Shown here: one piece after another, positions 1 through 10,791 of the stretch | Layout: each line of letters starts with the position of its first letter | Position numbering within the stretch: position 1 is the first letter of the stretch | Source of the DNA: Hydractinia symbiolongicarpus | Taxonomy: Eukaryota; Cnidaria; Hydrozoa; Anthoathecata; Hydractiniidae | Length of the DNA stretch: 64,000 nucleotides | NCBI RefSeq assembly: GCF_029227915.1 | Contig: NC_079884.1 | Location: 22,568,001-22,632,000 of the forward strand | Reading direction: 5' to 3' | Translations under genes and position numbers: made by a program | Notes under the pieces: model-generated | Database searches by the model: none | Told to the model about the DNA's origin: nothing | What the model saw: the letters and a program-made list of their open reading frames with translations, nothing else

Positions 1-1057
1 TGTGTTTTCGCGCGCCGAAAATTGGTGCTGTTAATGTATATTTTTTAGTGTGTTTATTTTTTTTAAAACAGTTTTACCTTTGAAAGTTGTAACCCTGAAG
101 ACCAAATAAAAGTTTTGTATTTGGTCTCCAAAAAGAGCTTACTTTTTTGGTTTGATTTGTGTTTTTCATCTAACAATGGGAATAAGTTTAGCAAATAAAT
201 TACAAAAACCATCATATTGCGAAATTCATTTATTTAACAAATCTTAAAATTTGCGAAAAGATATTTTACAACCAGACCCAAAAAGTGTGGCAATAATGCT
301 TAAGTAAAACGGAAAGTGATTAGATAGACATTTGAATGCTATAATAATGCTGTGATTTTCTTGACCAGTTATGCCTAAAAATGGATTCCCTCGGTCTCTG
401 ATGATTAACAAATCAAGAACATAGAGAAAACTAAGAATCTCATTTGTTTCAAGAGTTACTGATCCTTCAACCAGCAACTCGAAATTTTAAGGAGCTAACG
501 CCACTATCAATGCACTGAGATTTCGTCAAGTTTTCAGATAATTAAAATAAAGCAGAATGAAGAATAGAGATTGAAATAAATGCTCATTTATCAACTCAGT
601 TTTAATTCTTTTAATTTTTTCTATTTTTGGATTTGTACTAATACTATTGTACTGGACACACGGTGATATCAAAAAAAATGTGTGAATAACTTGAAAAATA
701 TCTGTTTTAAGAAATATCTTCCTTAATTTTCTTTTCTTTTTTTTTTTGACATCAATTTTTACAGTTGAATTAAAAATTTCTCCTTTTTTCTTAGTTTCCT
801 TACATTCCACCTCTTTTTCAAGAAGCGCGTTCTTTCCTGTGAGTGTTTTTGTGCAACGTTATGTTAAGTTTGTTAATCGTATATGGGTGTATTATGCGAC
901 TGAACGAAGACAAATCCTGTAGTACCTAAATCTTTAGCTATCTTTACTGGAAGTGTGCTAAGAATTTGCAAATTTTAACTTACTTTGAAATTTGTTAGTA
1001 ACTGAGTTTGGTCCTTTATATATTTGTCACCCTAGGAAAATGTTTTTGTTTTATTAG
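1..1057. other. No supported gene; probable intron or upstream part of delta-tubulin
   Basis: This stretch is AT-rich with many stops. The exon starting at 1058 begins mid-codon, so the delta-tubulin gene must have earlier exons, but I find no further tubulin-like coding here and they probably lie off the left edge. A 77-codon open frame on the minus strand (244-477) has no ATG and a stop just upstream, and was not accepted. Confidence 0.4.
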
Positions 1058-1825
1058 GTGTGAACTGGGAAGTAAAAGTCCCCCTCCCTTCGGCTTCTGG
1101 TTGTCCATCTGATATGAGAGTTGAACAAGATGTATCGGTGTATAGAGAAAAGTTTAACAAATCCATAGCTAACTTATTGATCGTAAGAGGAAAAGATTTG
1201 CATCATGTTGAGACTGATGCCTTTAAAACTCACCAACTGTAAGTTTTTCTCCATGTTACATTGGCTTTTTCGTTTGCGCGGGCATCGTTCGCTAAATATG
1301 CTACAAGATCACGTTAAATAGAAGCAACCCAGAATAACGACTAAATATGTCACTGAACAGACGATTGAACAGATTTAGCTAACTAGTTATAGCGAGTAAT
1401 CTTGATTTAACATAAGCTACAATTTTGAAACTTTTTATAAAAAGTAACAGTGTTTTACGCTTGTAAACAATTTTAACACGCTTGACCGCTTCTTGTCACC
1501 TCTTGTATACCACGCTTCTTTGTATATGTTTTCGAAAAGCTAAACACTTATGATTTTCAGATATGCAAGCGTCATTCCTCCGCCATTTTGTTATCACGAA
1601 TGGCGACAGACTCGCCCATTCAATCGTTACGAGAAATCTGCAGCGTTGGTCTCGAACAGTCAAACTTTTATTCGTCCAATGAATGACTGCATTAGAAAGG
1701 CGTGGAGTATGTTTAACGCACGTGCGTATATTCATCAGTATGAAAAGTATGGACTGACAGAAAATGATTTTATCGACAGCTTTGGTGTGGTAGAGCAAGT
1801 AGTGGCTGATTATACTTCTATTTAA
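1058..1825 (+). CDS. TUBD1: Delta-tubulin, C-terminal two exons (partial gene)
   Basis: Exons 1058-1238 and 1561-1825 (stop TAA 1823-1825). The upstream acceptor is TTATTAG before 1058, the donor is GTAAGT at 1239 and the next acceptor is TTTTCAG at 1554-1560. The joined frame is kept: the split codon at 1237-1238/1561 reads Leu. About 148 residues are visible. The end of the protein has the typical delta-tubulin tail, with a helix containing AYIHQY and EKYGL, then an acidic stretch and EQVVADY, ending in SI. Delta-tubulin belongs to the centriole and basal-body tubulins and is needed for triplet microtubules. The N-terminal GTPase half is missing because the window starts too late. An AATAAA at about 1930 could serve polyadenylation. 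Family assignment is by recognising the C-terminal helix; epsilon-tubulin is the main alternative and fits less well. Confidence 0.8.
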
Positions 1826-4800
1826 AAACTTCGGTAAGTTAATAACACCTTATGTATCTTCAAATTTCAACACATTAAAACTCCCAACCCAATTCCGTCC
1901 GTATTTAAATCGTTTCAAACCTCGCTTTTAAATAAAATCTTTTTTCTTAGACTTTTTCCGTCTTAGACTTCCTGCATTGAGTATTCGTTTTCAAGATCAT
2001 TTTTTATCCACTTGCCCGCCTTCAGAATGTAATCCTAAAATAGTTTTGCTCTGTGAGATTTCAGCGTTTCTTGTTTCTCTGCGTTTGTCATCTCTTTTTC
2101 ATTCTGCATCAAGCTTTCTTTACAGCCAAGTACAGCAGAAACCTTTTCTACAGGAATTTATTTTTTCACTTCCAAAATATTTAAATCCCAAAGTCACACC
2201 ACATCAGGCATTTTTGAGTAAGGCTTGTTTCGCTTCTAATGTTTTTCTACAAACTAGAAATCAACAAAAATGTATTTTTATCTACGGGTATAAACAATAG
2301 TCAGTGTGTATTACGCAAAATGATTACAAGTATTCTATATAGACGTGACGGTATAATGGCGGATAATGTGTGGAATAATTTGATTGTTAAAGCAGCTGTT
2401 TTTTGTTCGTGACGATACGAAGAAGCCTCGATACAAACGCAGATACCAAACATAGCAAAAAATAAATGTCTTAAAAAATTCGAATGCAAGAGACGTAAAA
2501 AATAAAAAAAAATAATGCGAGAAATTTAAAAAAATGCCAATATGACAAAATTAATCCAGTGAGAGTTTTCTTGGTTTTTATATTGATTTTTATTAAATTT
2601 ATCTCTGAAGTAACCGACCCGAAAAAGAAAGAAATTTTGTTTTGTTTTGTACTATTTTCGCGAAGATAATTTAAAAATATTCTTGAGTTTTCGATTCCTC
2701 AAAAATAACTCTCGCTTTATTTTCTCTCTACTTAAAATAATTGAAGTTGATTCGTCGCGCGATTAAATATGAAGTTAAATAATTCGAACCTGCGAACAAA
2801 TTATACCGAGTAACGTGATAAACATACAGAAAGACAAACCTTTGAAGTTGATTTGATAAAAATATGGCGTTCTATTTCACTTCTCCGTTCCAACTTTAAC
2901 TTGTCATTCTTTCAATTTTTTTCTTTCTTTCGTGTGTTTTTTCTTCATTTTAATCTTCGCTCAGAGCTTTTACAAGTTTGTTTCGTTGTCATAACTACGA
3001 CTATTGTGTTGGTAACCTAGTAAAATATTATACAATTAAAAATATATGTTATGAATCACACTTATTAATATATAACTAGATGTTAAAACCTGTGAAAGAA
3101 TCCTCTTACAGAATCTTTTTTAAATTTTTTACGCATCTTATCATAAAACAGTTTGTTGTTAATTTCACGAAAAAGCCTCAATGTAATAGACAAATACAAT
3201 GGCAATGTTAAATTACCCGTGACTTTGCTCGACAATATTTATAACAAAACAATAACATCCCCTGTGTTTTTAAAACCCGTCACGGTAGTTTTATATTGGT
3301 ATACATTAAAATTCTCAGCTAATCAAATTGTCTTACGTTATCACGTGATTTGCTCTAACCAATTGGAAATGTAAACAAAAGTTTTCTGAAATGTAATTAC
3401 GCCGTTGTAGAAAATGTTAGACAATATAATCAACATTGCCCATTATATTAGATCTTAATTGATTGTATGAAACTTGCTTCTTCCTTATAAATTTTTTTTT
3501 CGTTACCTCGTAGGAGCTGATTGGGGGCATTGAGTAGCTCTGAATTGAGTGATAACACTTCCTACGTTGAGTTCTAGAAATTTTATTTGATAAGACTGTT
3601 TAAAAATACATTCTGGATAGGTAGCTTTTAACTATGTGAAAAAAATCGTTTTCGTGTACCTTTATTATAACATTTATAGTTTAGAAAAGAATGAAATATT
3701 TACCTCGTACCCCGACTTGTTCTCGTTCATTTTTTTTTCATCGCTTCGCTAACTTTATTCTTCTGACGACCTCCTCAACATACTGTGAACCATTCTGAAG
3801 AATTTTTCATCTGCAGTGAGTATAAAAAAACTGCAGCTGTCGAAGTTCCAATGCAGCTGCTCCTTGAAAACCACTGAGACTCGTCGTATTCTCCCCAAAT
3901 CTTGCAGCGAGATTTATTTTCATGCTACGAGAATGTACCTGAAGTCGATATAATAACAGTATCGTGGATATATTTTTGAGCATACTTCGAACGATTTGAA
4001 TGCGAGCACCTTGTGGGTTCGTTTCAGCCTTTTAAACGCTTCACTGCTTTTCAAACATTTCAATAGGTTTAATTCGAGCTCTTTGTTTGCTGCCTATTTT
4101 TAATTAATGCATTGAAGGGTGTTTAAACTGTTCGAGCGTTCGAATGTTTTACTTTCGAACTTTATAATTTCAAGAAATATATGTGTTGCTTTTAGGAAAA
4201 CGGAGGGTGCAACCCTTTTTCTGAGAAATGTAAGTGCTTTTTTCTTTGTTTAGAACTCCATGCAGTTTGTTTGTGTTTCAAACGCATTGTGATAAATTTA
4301 ATGTTTGATTCGATTTTGCGTATGAGCATGGCTAGAGTTTGTGCGCTTGATTTGGTTCAGTAATGTTATTTGTTATTTTAGGTAATCACGTGCTGTTTTA
4401 TTTGCTAGAAATAGTGTTGTTCGTGAAGCAAACCCTAACTCGGTTTACTTTCCATTTTCTTTCTAAATCGCTCCTTCTTTTCCCTTCTGCAATGCAAGTT
4501 CCGATTTATACAAGCTTTACATGTGCGGAATAATACGGGTTTTTTTAACTAAGTTTGTAAGACGGTTTATGCTGACATATTTTCAAACATTAAGAATATG
4601 TCAAGAACTTACTGAGCACAATACTTTATGACGATACTTTAAGGGAAGAAACTTTCGCGTTGCCCAAAATCGCGAAGTTAGGCCTAGAACGCAATAAGAA
4701 CAATTTCAGCCTTGATTCCTTTAAAAAATCCAACCTGAAAAATAAGCCTCGCCCAAAGTTTTAAACGTTCTTAAAAGTAAAAGTGAAATCCGTAAGTCAC

Positions 4801-4947
4801 TGGAAACTGGTTGTTGGTAAAGTCAAACATGTGAACAATCTCTGTAACGAAAAACAACGCTGCATAACACAAGTCGTCGAACGCAGTAATTAACATTCCA
4901 CTTCCCTCAACAATGGACACAAAATTTTAGTCATGTTTGTCAACGTA
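1826..4947. other. Intergenic region between delta-tubulin and the Tigger element
   Basis: No convincing gene. The sequence is AT-rich with only short accidental frames. One exon-like segment (4196-4229, after TTTTAG and before GTAAGT) could be a 5' untranslated exon of the secreted acidic protein gene at 7819, but no RNA evidence is available. The last bases, up to the TA at 4946-4947, flank the transposon. Confidence 0.4.
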
Positions 4948-4970
4948 CAGTACACTCCCGGTTATTCGAA
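4948..4970 (+). repeat. Left terminal inverted repeat of the Tigger element
   Basis: 23 bases starting CAGTACACTCCC, next to the TA at 4946-4947. It differs from the right end at one position. Confidence 0.93.
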
Positions 4971-5250
4971 CCTGCACTTATTCGAATAATTCGGTTATTC
5001 GAAGTGAGATGGCGTTCCCCTTGGATCTGCTTACCTAACTCAGGCAAAAACACTCTCGGTTATTCGAACTTCAGTTATTCGAATAATTCGGTTATTCGAA
5101 GTGATTTTTATTCCCCTTGGGGCCAATTATGGGCTAAGTCACCCTCAGTTATTCGAATTTTTCTTATTGGGAGATCGTCGAGTGAGAACATTGATTTTCT
5201 GCGATTAAAACACTTTTTTTCTTCAAAAAATCAGGTTTCAATATTCATGG

Positions 5251-5673
5251 CTATTTACACTCTTCAAGCAATTTCTTCAAAAGTTCAATATTCTCCTTCG
5301 GTCCAGAGAATTGAAGCAAACAGGGGATCCTCAATCCCTTATCATCTCCAAAGTTAGTTCTTTTCCCTGTCACTTTTACTTTGCAAGTACACAACATCTC
5401 TGACTTCAGAAAGTAAAATATCGTTTTGGCAAATTTTCCTGTTTTTCCTTTAGGCAAATGACCAACAATATCTCCTTTTTTGCAGACCGCCACTGCATAT
5501 TTGTCTATGTCGTTTGTTGGTTCCATTTTAGCTTCTAGGACTTCACCAATAACAGCGTTCCATTTCTTTTGATACTCATGATATCCCATAACGGTTGAGT
5601 TACTCTCATAATACTTGATAAGAATGATTTCTATCGGCTGTGTTTCGTTGATTATCATTGAAACAAGATCCAT
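5251..5673 (-). CDS. HIRAN-like domain protein carried by the transposon
   Basis: A 140-residue frame on the strand opposite the transposase, inside the element. I start it at the ATG at 5673; the frame also opens at a GTG 12 bases upstream. The central part has the pattern I know from HIRAN-type domains: GYHEYQKKWNAVIGEVL, a charged segment with EPTNDIDKYAVAV, then a Gly-rich strand GDIVGHLPKGKTGKF, and near the end an LRIPCLLQFSG strand. In helicase-like factors HIRAN domains bind DNA 3' ends; similar stand-alone proteins are common in invertebrate genomes with unknown roles. No catalytic residues are expected. It could be an accessory protein of transposition or captured cargo; neither is shown by the sequence. 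The call rests on motif recognition, not on a search. Confidence 0.6.
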   Translation of the reverse strand: MDLVSMIINETQPIEIILIKYYESNSTVMGYHEYQKKWNAVIGEVLEAKMEPTNDIDKYAVAVCKKGDIVGHLPKGKTGKFAKTIFYFLKSEMLCTCKVKVTGKRTNFGDDKGLRIPCLLQFSGPKENIELLKKLLEECK

Positions 5674-5685
5674 TGTAATTTTCAC

Positions 5686-5901
5686 TTCTTCGTCCTAATT
5701 GTGGTGTGACTGCTTTGTTGTTGTGTTGTTTCGTTTCGTTTTATAACATTCGAACGTTTTAAAAGGATCATTCAAAATTCGAACGTTTCCTTTGATTTTC
5801 AAACGTTTCATCTAATTTTCGAACGTTTCGAAAGCTCGATTAAAAAACAAGTGGGTGGATGTAAACAAACTTTTTAAAGGCTCTTCAAATCCACATTAAA
5901 G
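5686..5901. promoter_or_regulatory. Probable bidirectional promoter between the two transposon genes
   Basis: The interval separates the divergent HIRAN-like and transposase genes. It holds four boxes of the form TTCGAACGTTT (5749-5760, 5778-5789, 5798-5809 with one change, 5818-5829), the last three spaced 20 bases apart, each with a palindromic AACGTT core. They could be binding sites for the transposase HTH domain or for a host factor. Function is inferred from position and spacing only. Confidence 0.4.
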
Positions 5902-7476
5902 ATGGCAACCGCTCAGACAACGTCAAGGAAGAAAACTGTTCTGACGATCAAAGAAAAATATCTTGCTTTGAAAGAGCTTGAAAAAGAAGGAACAACTAAA
6001 AAGTCTATTGCTAAAAAGTATGGTGTCCCACCTAACACACTTTCATACTGGGTTAAGAATAAAAGTGACATTTTTACCAAGTATGAATCAGGCCAGTATG
6101 GAGTTAAAAGACAAAAGCTTTCTTCCGGAAAATACGATAACATTGATAAAGCAGTTTACAAGTGGTTCGTTAACGCTCGTGAAAGAACTGTGCCGATTAG
6201 TGGTCAAATCATTCGAGAAAAAGCATTGGATTTTGCAAAGCAATTCAACGAACCTGATTTTAAAGCTTCAGAAGGCTGGCTAGACAGATGGAAGTACAGA
6301 CAAAACATCATTTACAGAATTATTTCTGGAGAGGAAAAGTCTTGTACACCAGGGATGACAGCAAGCTGGGAAGAAACACACCTGCCAACCATTTTGTCAC
6401 GCTATGATTTACAAGACATTTTCAATGCTGATGAATTCGGCTTGTTCTACCAGATGCTTCCAACAAATACCTATCATGCCAAAGGTGAAAGATGTGCTGG
6501 TGGAAAGTTCAGCAAAGTTCGTTTAACAGGACTTGCAGCAGGAAATGCCCTAGATGAAAAGTTGTCCATGTTCGTTATCGGAAAATCGGTTACACCGCGC
6601 TGTTTCAAAGGAGTCAGAAGTCTTCCCTGTCAGTACAAAGCTCAAAAGAAGGCCTGGATGGATTCTGAAATCTTTACCGATTATGTGAAAAAACTCGATG
6701 TTAAATTTGAAACTGCGGGTCGAAAGATTGTCTTTATAATTGACAATTGCCCGGCTCATCCAGAAGTCACTGGTCTTAAAGCAGTAGAATTAGTTTTTCT
6801 ACCACCAAATACAACGTCTAAGACCCAGCCCATGGATCAAGGTGTAATCCGAGCATTGAAGGCATATTACCGGTCAAATCTTGTGAAACGTCAAATAAAG
6901 TTCATTGACGGCGGTAAAGAGGTCCCTAAAATTAACATTCTTAAAGGGATGCAAATCTTGGTCAAATCATGGGACGCTGTTTCAAAAGACACCGTTAAAA
7001 ACTGCTTTAAGAAGGCAGGCATCTCAAAAGAAGCACAGATCACGAGTCTCAATGATGCTGATGACCCATTTAAATCTCTTTCTGACAGCATAAGCGAGTT
7101 GAAAAAAAGAGAAGTTGACGGCGACATCTTTAACGCAGATGATTTTGTGGATATTGATTTTGAGGTATGCACGAGTAAATCAATTGAATTGACTGATGAG
7201 GAAATCGTGGAAATCGTACTTAATGAGGACAAAGATCAAAACGCGCCGAATCTCGAAGATGACGATGATGATGAAATTGAGGCACATGACATCCCCCCGA
7301 AGAAGCCAAAGCAGTCAGAGTTAGAAGAGGCCTTAGAATTGTTGGAAAGATGGTCTTTGTTTGACGAGAATGGTCTTGAAATCAGAAAGCAGTTAAACAT
7401 GATAACACGTACATGTCAAAAACACTACATCGTTAGTAAAAAACAATGTAGCATTAAAGATTTTTTTAAGAGTTGA
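5902..7476 (+). CDS. Tigger/pogo-family transposase (CENP-B-like DDE protein)
   Basis: An intronless 524-residue frame. Residues about 15-53 form a Psq/CENP-B N-terminal helix-turn-helix (KSIAKKYGVPPNTLSYWVKN). Residues about 80-135 match the CENP-B-type DNA-binding HTH, with a KASEGWLDRW motif. The DDE_1 catalytic core follows, with Asp177 in FNADEFGLFY, Asp281 in FIIDNCPAHP and Asp312 in PMDQGVIRALK, a DD30D spacing. A very acidic segment near residue 450 precedes the C-terminus. It would cut at the terminal repeats and insert at TA. No stop or frameshift breaks it, and both DNA-binding domains and all three Asp residues are present. The start is the ATG 14 bases after a stretch with no other in-frame ATG. 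Domesticated Tigger-derived proteins exist, but the intact ends around it argue for a transposon. Confidence 0.95.
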   Translation: MATAQTTSRKKTVLTIKEKYLALKELEKEGTTKKSIAKKYGVPPNTLSYWVKNKSDIFTKYESGQYGVKRQKLSSGKYDNIDKAVYKWFVNARERTVPISGQIIREKALDFAKQFNEPDFKASEGWLDRWKYRQNIIYRIISGEEKSCTPGMTASWEETHLPTILSRYDLQDIFNADEFGLFYQMLPTNTYHAKGERCAGGKFSKVRLTGLAAGNALDEKLSMFVIGKSVTPRCFKGVRSLPCQYKAQKKAWMDSEIFTDYVKKLDVKFETAGRKIVFIIDNCPAHPEVTGLKAVELVFLPPNTTSKTQPMDQGVIRALKAYYRSNLVKRQIKFIDGGKEVPKINILKGMQILVKSWDAVSKDTVKNCFKKAGISKEAQITSLNDADDPFKSLSDSISELKKREVDGDIFNADDFVDIDFEVCTSKSIELTDEEIVEIVLNEDKDQNAPNLEDDDDDEIEAHDIPPKKPKQSELEEALELLERWSLFDENGLEIRKQLNMITRTCQKHYIVSKKQCSIKDFFKS

Positions 7477-7730
7477 ACTCCTTGTATTTACTAGATACAT
7501 TTTCTTTATAACTTTCATATTTTAAAACCTGTTAACAATTTGTTCAAATTTATTCTTTCTTCAAAAAGTAAAAATTCTTTGTGTTTACACGCTCAACTGA
7601 ACCACAATGCCTCAATTACTTAAGAAAAGTCCATCCCATTAAGGTCAAGTTGAAAATCTGGCGGGAAAACGAATTTTTCAGTTATTCGAACTCCCGGTTA
7701 TTCGAAGTAAATTCTTATCCCCCTTGAGGC

Positions 7731-7753
7731 TTCGAATAACCGGGAGTCTACTG
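7731..7753 (-). repeat. Right terminal inverted repeat of the Tigger element
   Basis: Mirror of the left end, followed by TA at 7754-7755. It ends GGGAGTCTACTG on the plus strand. Confidence 0.93.
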
Positions 7754-7816
7754 TATATAAACCGGTATCCAACACGCCTGGTTGTCATATGAATAACAAT
7801 GTTGTTTTTTTCGTTC

Positions 7817-7818
7817 AG
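7817..7818 (+). promoter_or_regulatory. 3' splice site directly before the start codon of the secreted acidic protein gene
   Basis: A pyrimidine run ending TTTTTTTCGTTCAG leads straight into ATGATGATG. No partner exon is visible upstream for 2.8 kb because the Tigger element fills the space. It is either the acceptor of a 5' untranslated intron or a spliced-leader acceptor. Confidence 0.55.
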
Positions 7819-9145
7819 ATGATGATGGCGTCACGGTTACTTTGTGCAATCTTGTTTGCATTTGTCTTTATTCTTATTGGCTATCACGAATCTGGAGCTG
7901 ATGCTATTGGTCGAAAGTTGGGAGGCAAAAAAATAAATAAACTAGGTATGCTATGTTTATTGAAGGGAATTAATTGGTGGGTCACGCTGTTTCTGTAAAA
8001 ATGTTAGCATTTCTTATCGCTGATGGATTTTCTGATGTATGACGACCGATATTTTCTACCGATTTCAGATATAAAAAGTTTTGTTCTACCTCTTACAGAA
8101 TCGAAATGGATTTTGTCAATATATGTTAACTAATATTGACGGTGGTTTTAAAACTATTGTTTTCATGACAAATCTCTTCTTTTTCTTAGAAAAGAAGAAA
8201 GGCGAAAAGACGAAGAGTGTATCAAGTGATAAAGTTCATAATGGCGGACGCAAAGGTCCAATGAGCGGTGGTTCGCAAGGAGCGCCAATGCCGCTAGCTA
8301 TACCCTTTCCAATAATCCCTCTGCAAGGAAATGGAGGGAAAAGTGCTCAAAAGAGTAAAAATAAAAAGAAGAAAACTCAAGAAGCGGAGTCTGATAAAAG
8401 TAACAAGGGGTATTCCATCAAAGACGTGGACCGCGATTTAACTTTAGCCAAGGGAAAAGCGAAGTCGAGAAAAAACGGAAAAATATACACCAAAACTATT
8501 ATGACGCCACCAGACGATATGTTTCAACGTTCAAAACGTTCTGTAGATGATGAAGTCGACGAACAGAGCGATAATGACAAAACGGAGTTTCGACGTTCTG
8601 CAGATGAAGATGATGAAGATGAACTTAATGAGGAGGAGAGAGACATACGTAGAGATTGGTTATTAGATGGTGATGATGAGGGTTATCTTCCTGGAACAGA
8701 AAATGTTTATTTTAATCCGTCAGACTTAGATTTTATTTGGCAAGGAGATTCTGTTTTATCGAGAGCATATCAAGCTATAATGCCTAGCATGAGACTGTTA
8801 ACAAAAAGAAGCACTGACGAGGAGAGCGAATATGAGAATAACGCCCCGGATGATTTAATGAAGCTTAATAAAAATGCGGAAAGTGTTAGAGACATGGCTA
8901 AGCGGGATCTTAGCGAGGTAGATAAGGAGGTGGACGAAGATGAAGAAGATTTAATGAAAGTTAACTCTGAAAACACTGATCGTGGAATGCAGACTCGTGA
9001 AGTATCTATCGCTGACGAAGAAGAAGATGATGGCGAGGAAGAACTGGATATCGTAAACGAAGATAAAGATTTTCAAGACGAAGAAAGCGAAGAGGAACGT
9101 GACACACGTGAGACAGCTCCCGGTGACGGTAGGTCGCATATGTGA
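7819..9145 (+). CDS. Secreted, highly acidic protein with repeated dibasic processing sites
   Basis: Exons 7819-7945 and 8190-9145 (donor GTATGC, acceptor TTTTCTTAG, phase 1 kept), 360 residues. The N-terminus MMMASRLLCAILFAFVFILIG is a signal peptide with a likely cut after GADA. Next comes a basic Lys-rich part with a Gly/Pro segment (about 45-150). The rest is dominated by Asp and Glu runs. Basic cleavage sites recur: RSKR ending at 159, FRR at 178, TKR at 249 and AKR at 281; three of them are followed by Ser-X-Asp. That suits furin-type maturation into acidic fragments. I do not recognise the family. A propeptide precursor, an acidic matrix or mineral-binding protein, or a calcium-binding lumenal protein are all possible. 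I choose the ATG at 7819 because a strong acceptor ends at 7818; an ATG at 7789 in the same frame would fall in the intron. AATAAA lies near 9340. Confidence 0.72.
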
Positions 9146-10594
9146 ATCGCGCATGACACTGTCATACAACGCATTTGACTGTGGAAGTATACTGTTCCTT
9201 TAACATTCACAAAACAATGAACTTGATGGATTTTTCAAAATGATCCAATTTTCTTACGTAGACAACAACAGGCTTCATTTGTTGTTAGCTGTGCTGTGTA
9301 GATAGTCTTTTTAATTGATGTAGATAGGTTAAAAAAGGAAATAAATTTTTTTTAAAAAATAAACATTTTTTTTTGCGTGAACAGCGTATGTGAAAGTATG
9401 AAATTTTTTGTGCAGCATTTAAACAACAGTATTTTTTCTTGTCGTTTTGTGATTTCTTTTTGCAACATTTTAAAGAAATTTTATACTTCCACTGTTCTAA
9501 ACTTCATACACGTCACGTGATAGTTATTTTTGTTGACTAACGAATGTTTAATGTGATGGTAATTAACGTAAACTTTGGTCGAATTAATTTTTGGGAATTT
9601 TTCAGGGTTTCTTAACTTTTTTTTCTAAAAATATTTTAGGGCAATTAATTTACGAAAATAAATTCCGCGAGATTTTTTTGTTTGTTAGACGCAATTCGCG
9701 AAAATGTATTAACGCTGAAAAAGTTATATTGTGGAAATAATACGTTATGAAAATCCAAAACTTTAGCGGCCTCCATAGATTAGTTTTTCGCAAAATTATT
9801 TTTTTTGCGAATCAAGCAAGTGCGAAAATTAAATTGCCGATAAAATTTTAATATTTGTTCAATTGGCCAAAAATTAATTCTCGCAAAAATTTAAAGATCC
9901 GGTTAATTCACCAAAATTGTTCACCAAAGTTGTGAAATGCTTTAAGATATCTCTGAGGATGTAAAAGCGTGTCTATTTTTCTCTCCAACATTTACCGGGT
10001 TTTTGTTAAGCGAAAGAAGATTTAAATTTGAAAAATTTTGCTAATTTTCAAAACTTGCGTACATAAACTTTCGCGAACTTAGAATTCTTCGCGTAAATTC
10101 TTTCTAATAAGCGTAAATCTTATAAAAATCTGCACTGTGCGGAATTTTCATCCCAGCTTGAGAGCGCGTGATATACAGGCAGGCGAAATACTAACTTCTT
10201 CATAAAACATTTTGTACATTGTTAAGATGATGTAATAAGAAGTTATTATATATCGTTCATTCAATGTTAAAGAGCCTGGTACAGAGAAACAGGGTGCGGT
10301 GCAGGGATTGTGTACGTGTGGTTTGCGAAGTTGTACCAATCTTAAACGTTGGTTTTAAAAGTTACTATAAACTTAATAATTAGCACCTTTTTGGTGCTGT
10401 CCTCTTTTAAGCCTTATTTTGTGTTTGTTATAAAATTACTATTCTTAGATGTTAATTTTTATTCATCAATTCCATCAAAGTTGCTTTTTATTTTTTGTTA
10501 CTCTACGTTCATTAGTTAATTACACGGACAAGAAATTTTTCTATGTTACTCAACTTAAAAATCTGATAATCATATACTTCAATTTTAAATTTCA
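9146..10594. other. 3' flank and intergenic DNA
   Basis: Contains the probable polyadenylation signal at about 9340 and long AT-rich sequence. A phrase like TTCGCGAAAATT recurs with small changes between about 9640 and 10100. No coding frame is supported. Confidence 0.4.
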
Positions 10595-10791
10595 GACTAT
10601 CTATGTATGCATATAAAAATGGCGTACAATCTCTTGAAGCCTACGACACGTTTTAGATACCTTGAAGCCATTTGGAAAATGAAAAACAGCGTTTGCAAAT
10701 CTACTTCACCTGTGTTCTAACATGTGCTCTATTTAACCTGTCTTTTAATGTGTCTCGTGGGTTTTTTCTGTTTACTGTCTCCATAACGCAG

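Larger units (their letters stand above)
4948..7753 (+). mobile_element. Intact Tigger/pogo-type (Tc1-mariner superfamily) DNA transposon carrying two divergent genes
   Basis: The ends are inverted repeats that match at 22 of 23 positions: they begin CAGTACACTCCCGG at 4948 and, read from 7753 on the other strand, CAGTAGACTCCCGG, both continuing TTATTCGAA. TA dinucleotides flank both ends (4946-4947, 7754-7755), the target duplication of this superfamily. The subterminal regions repeat GTTATTCGAA several times (4971-5155 and 7680-7740). Inside are an uninterrupted transposase (5902-7476, +) and an unrelated second frame (5251-5673, -). The open transposase, near-perfect ends and preserved TA suggest a young, possibly still mobile copy. 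Confidence 0.93.

Noticed and set aside
244-477. 77-codon minus-strand frame with plausible composition
   Set aside because: No ATG, a stop immediately upstream and no acceptor between; no family recognised.
7789-7998. ATG at 7789 as start of the secreted acidic protein
   Set aside because: A strong pyrimidine tract and CAG lie between it and ATGATGATG at 7819, which also gives a cleaner signal peptide.
10619-10719. Short frame MAYNLLKPTT as certain first exon of the coiled-coil gene
   Set aside because: The only donor giving the right phase (GTTTTA) is weak, so I mention it only as a possibility.
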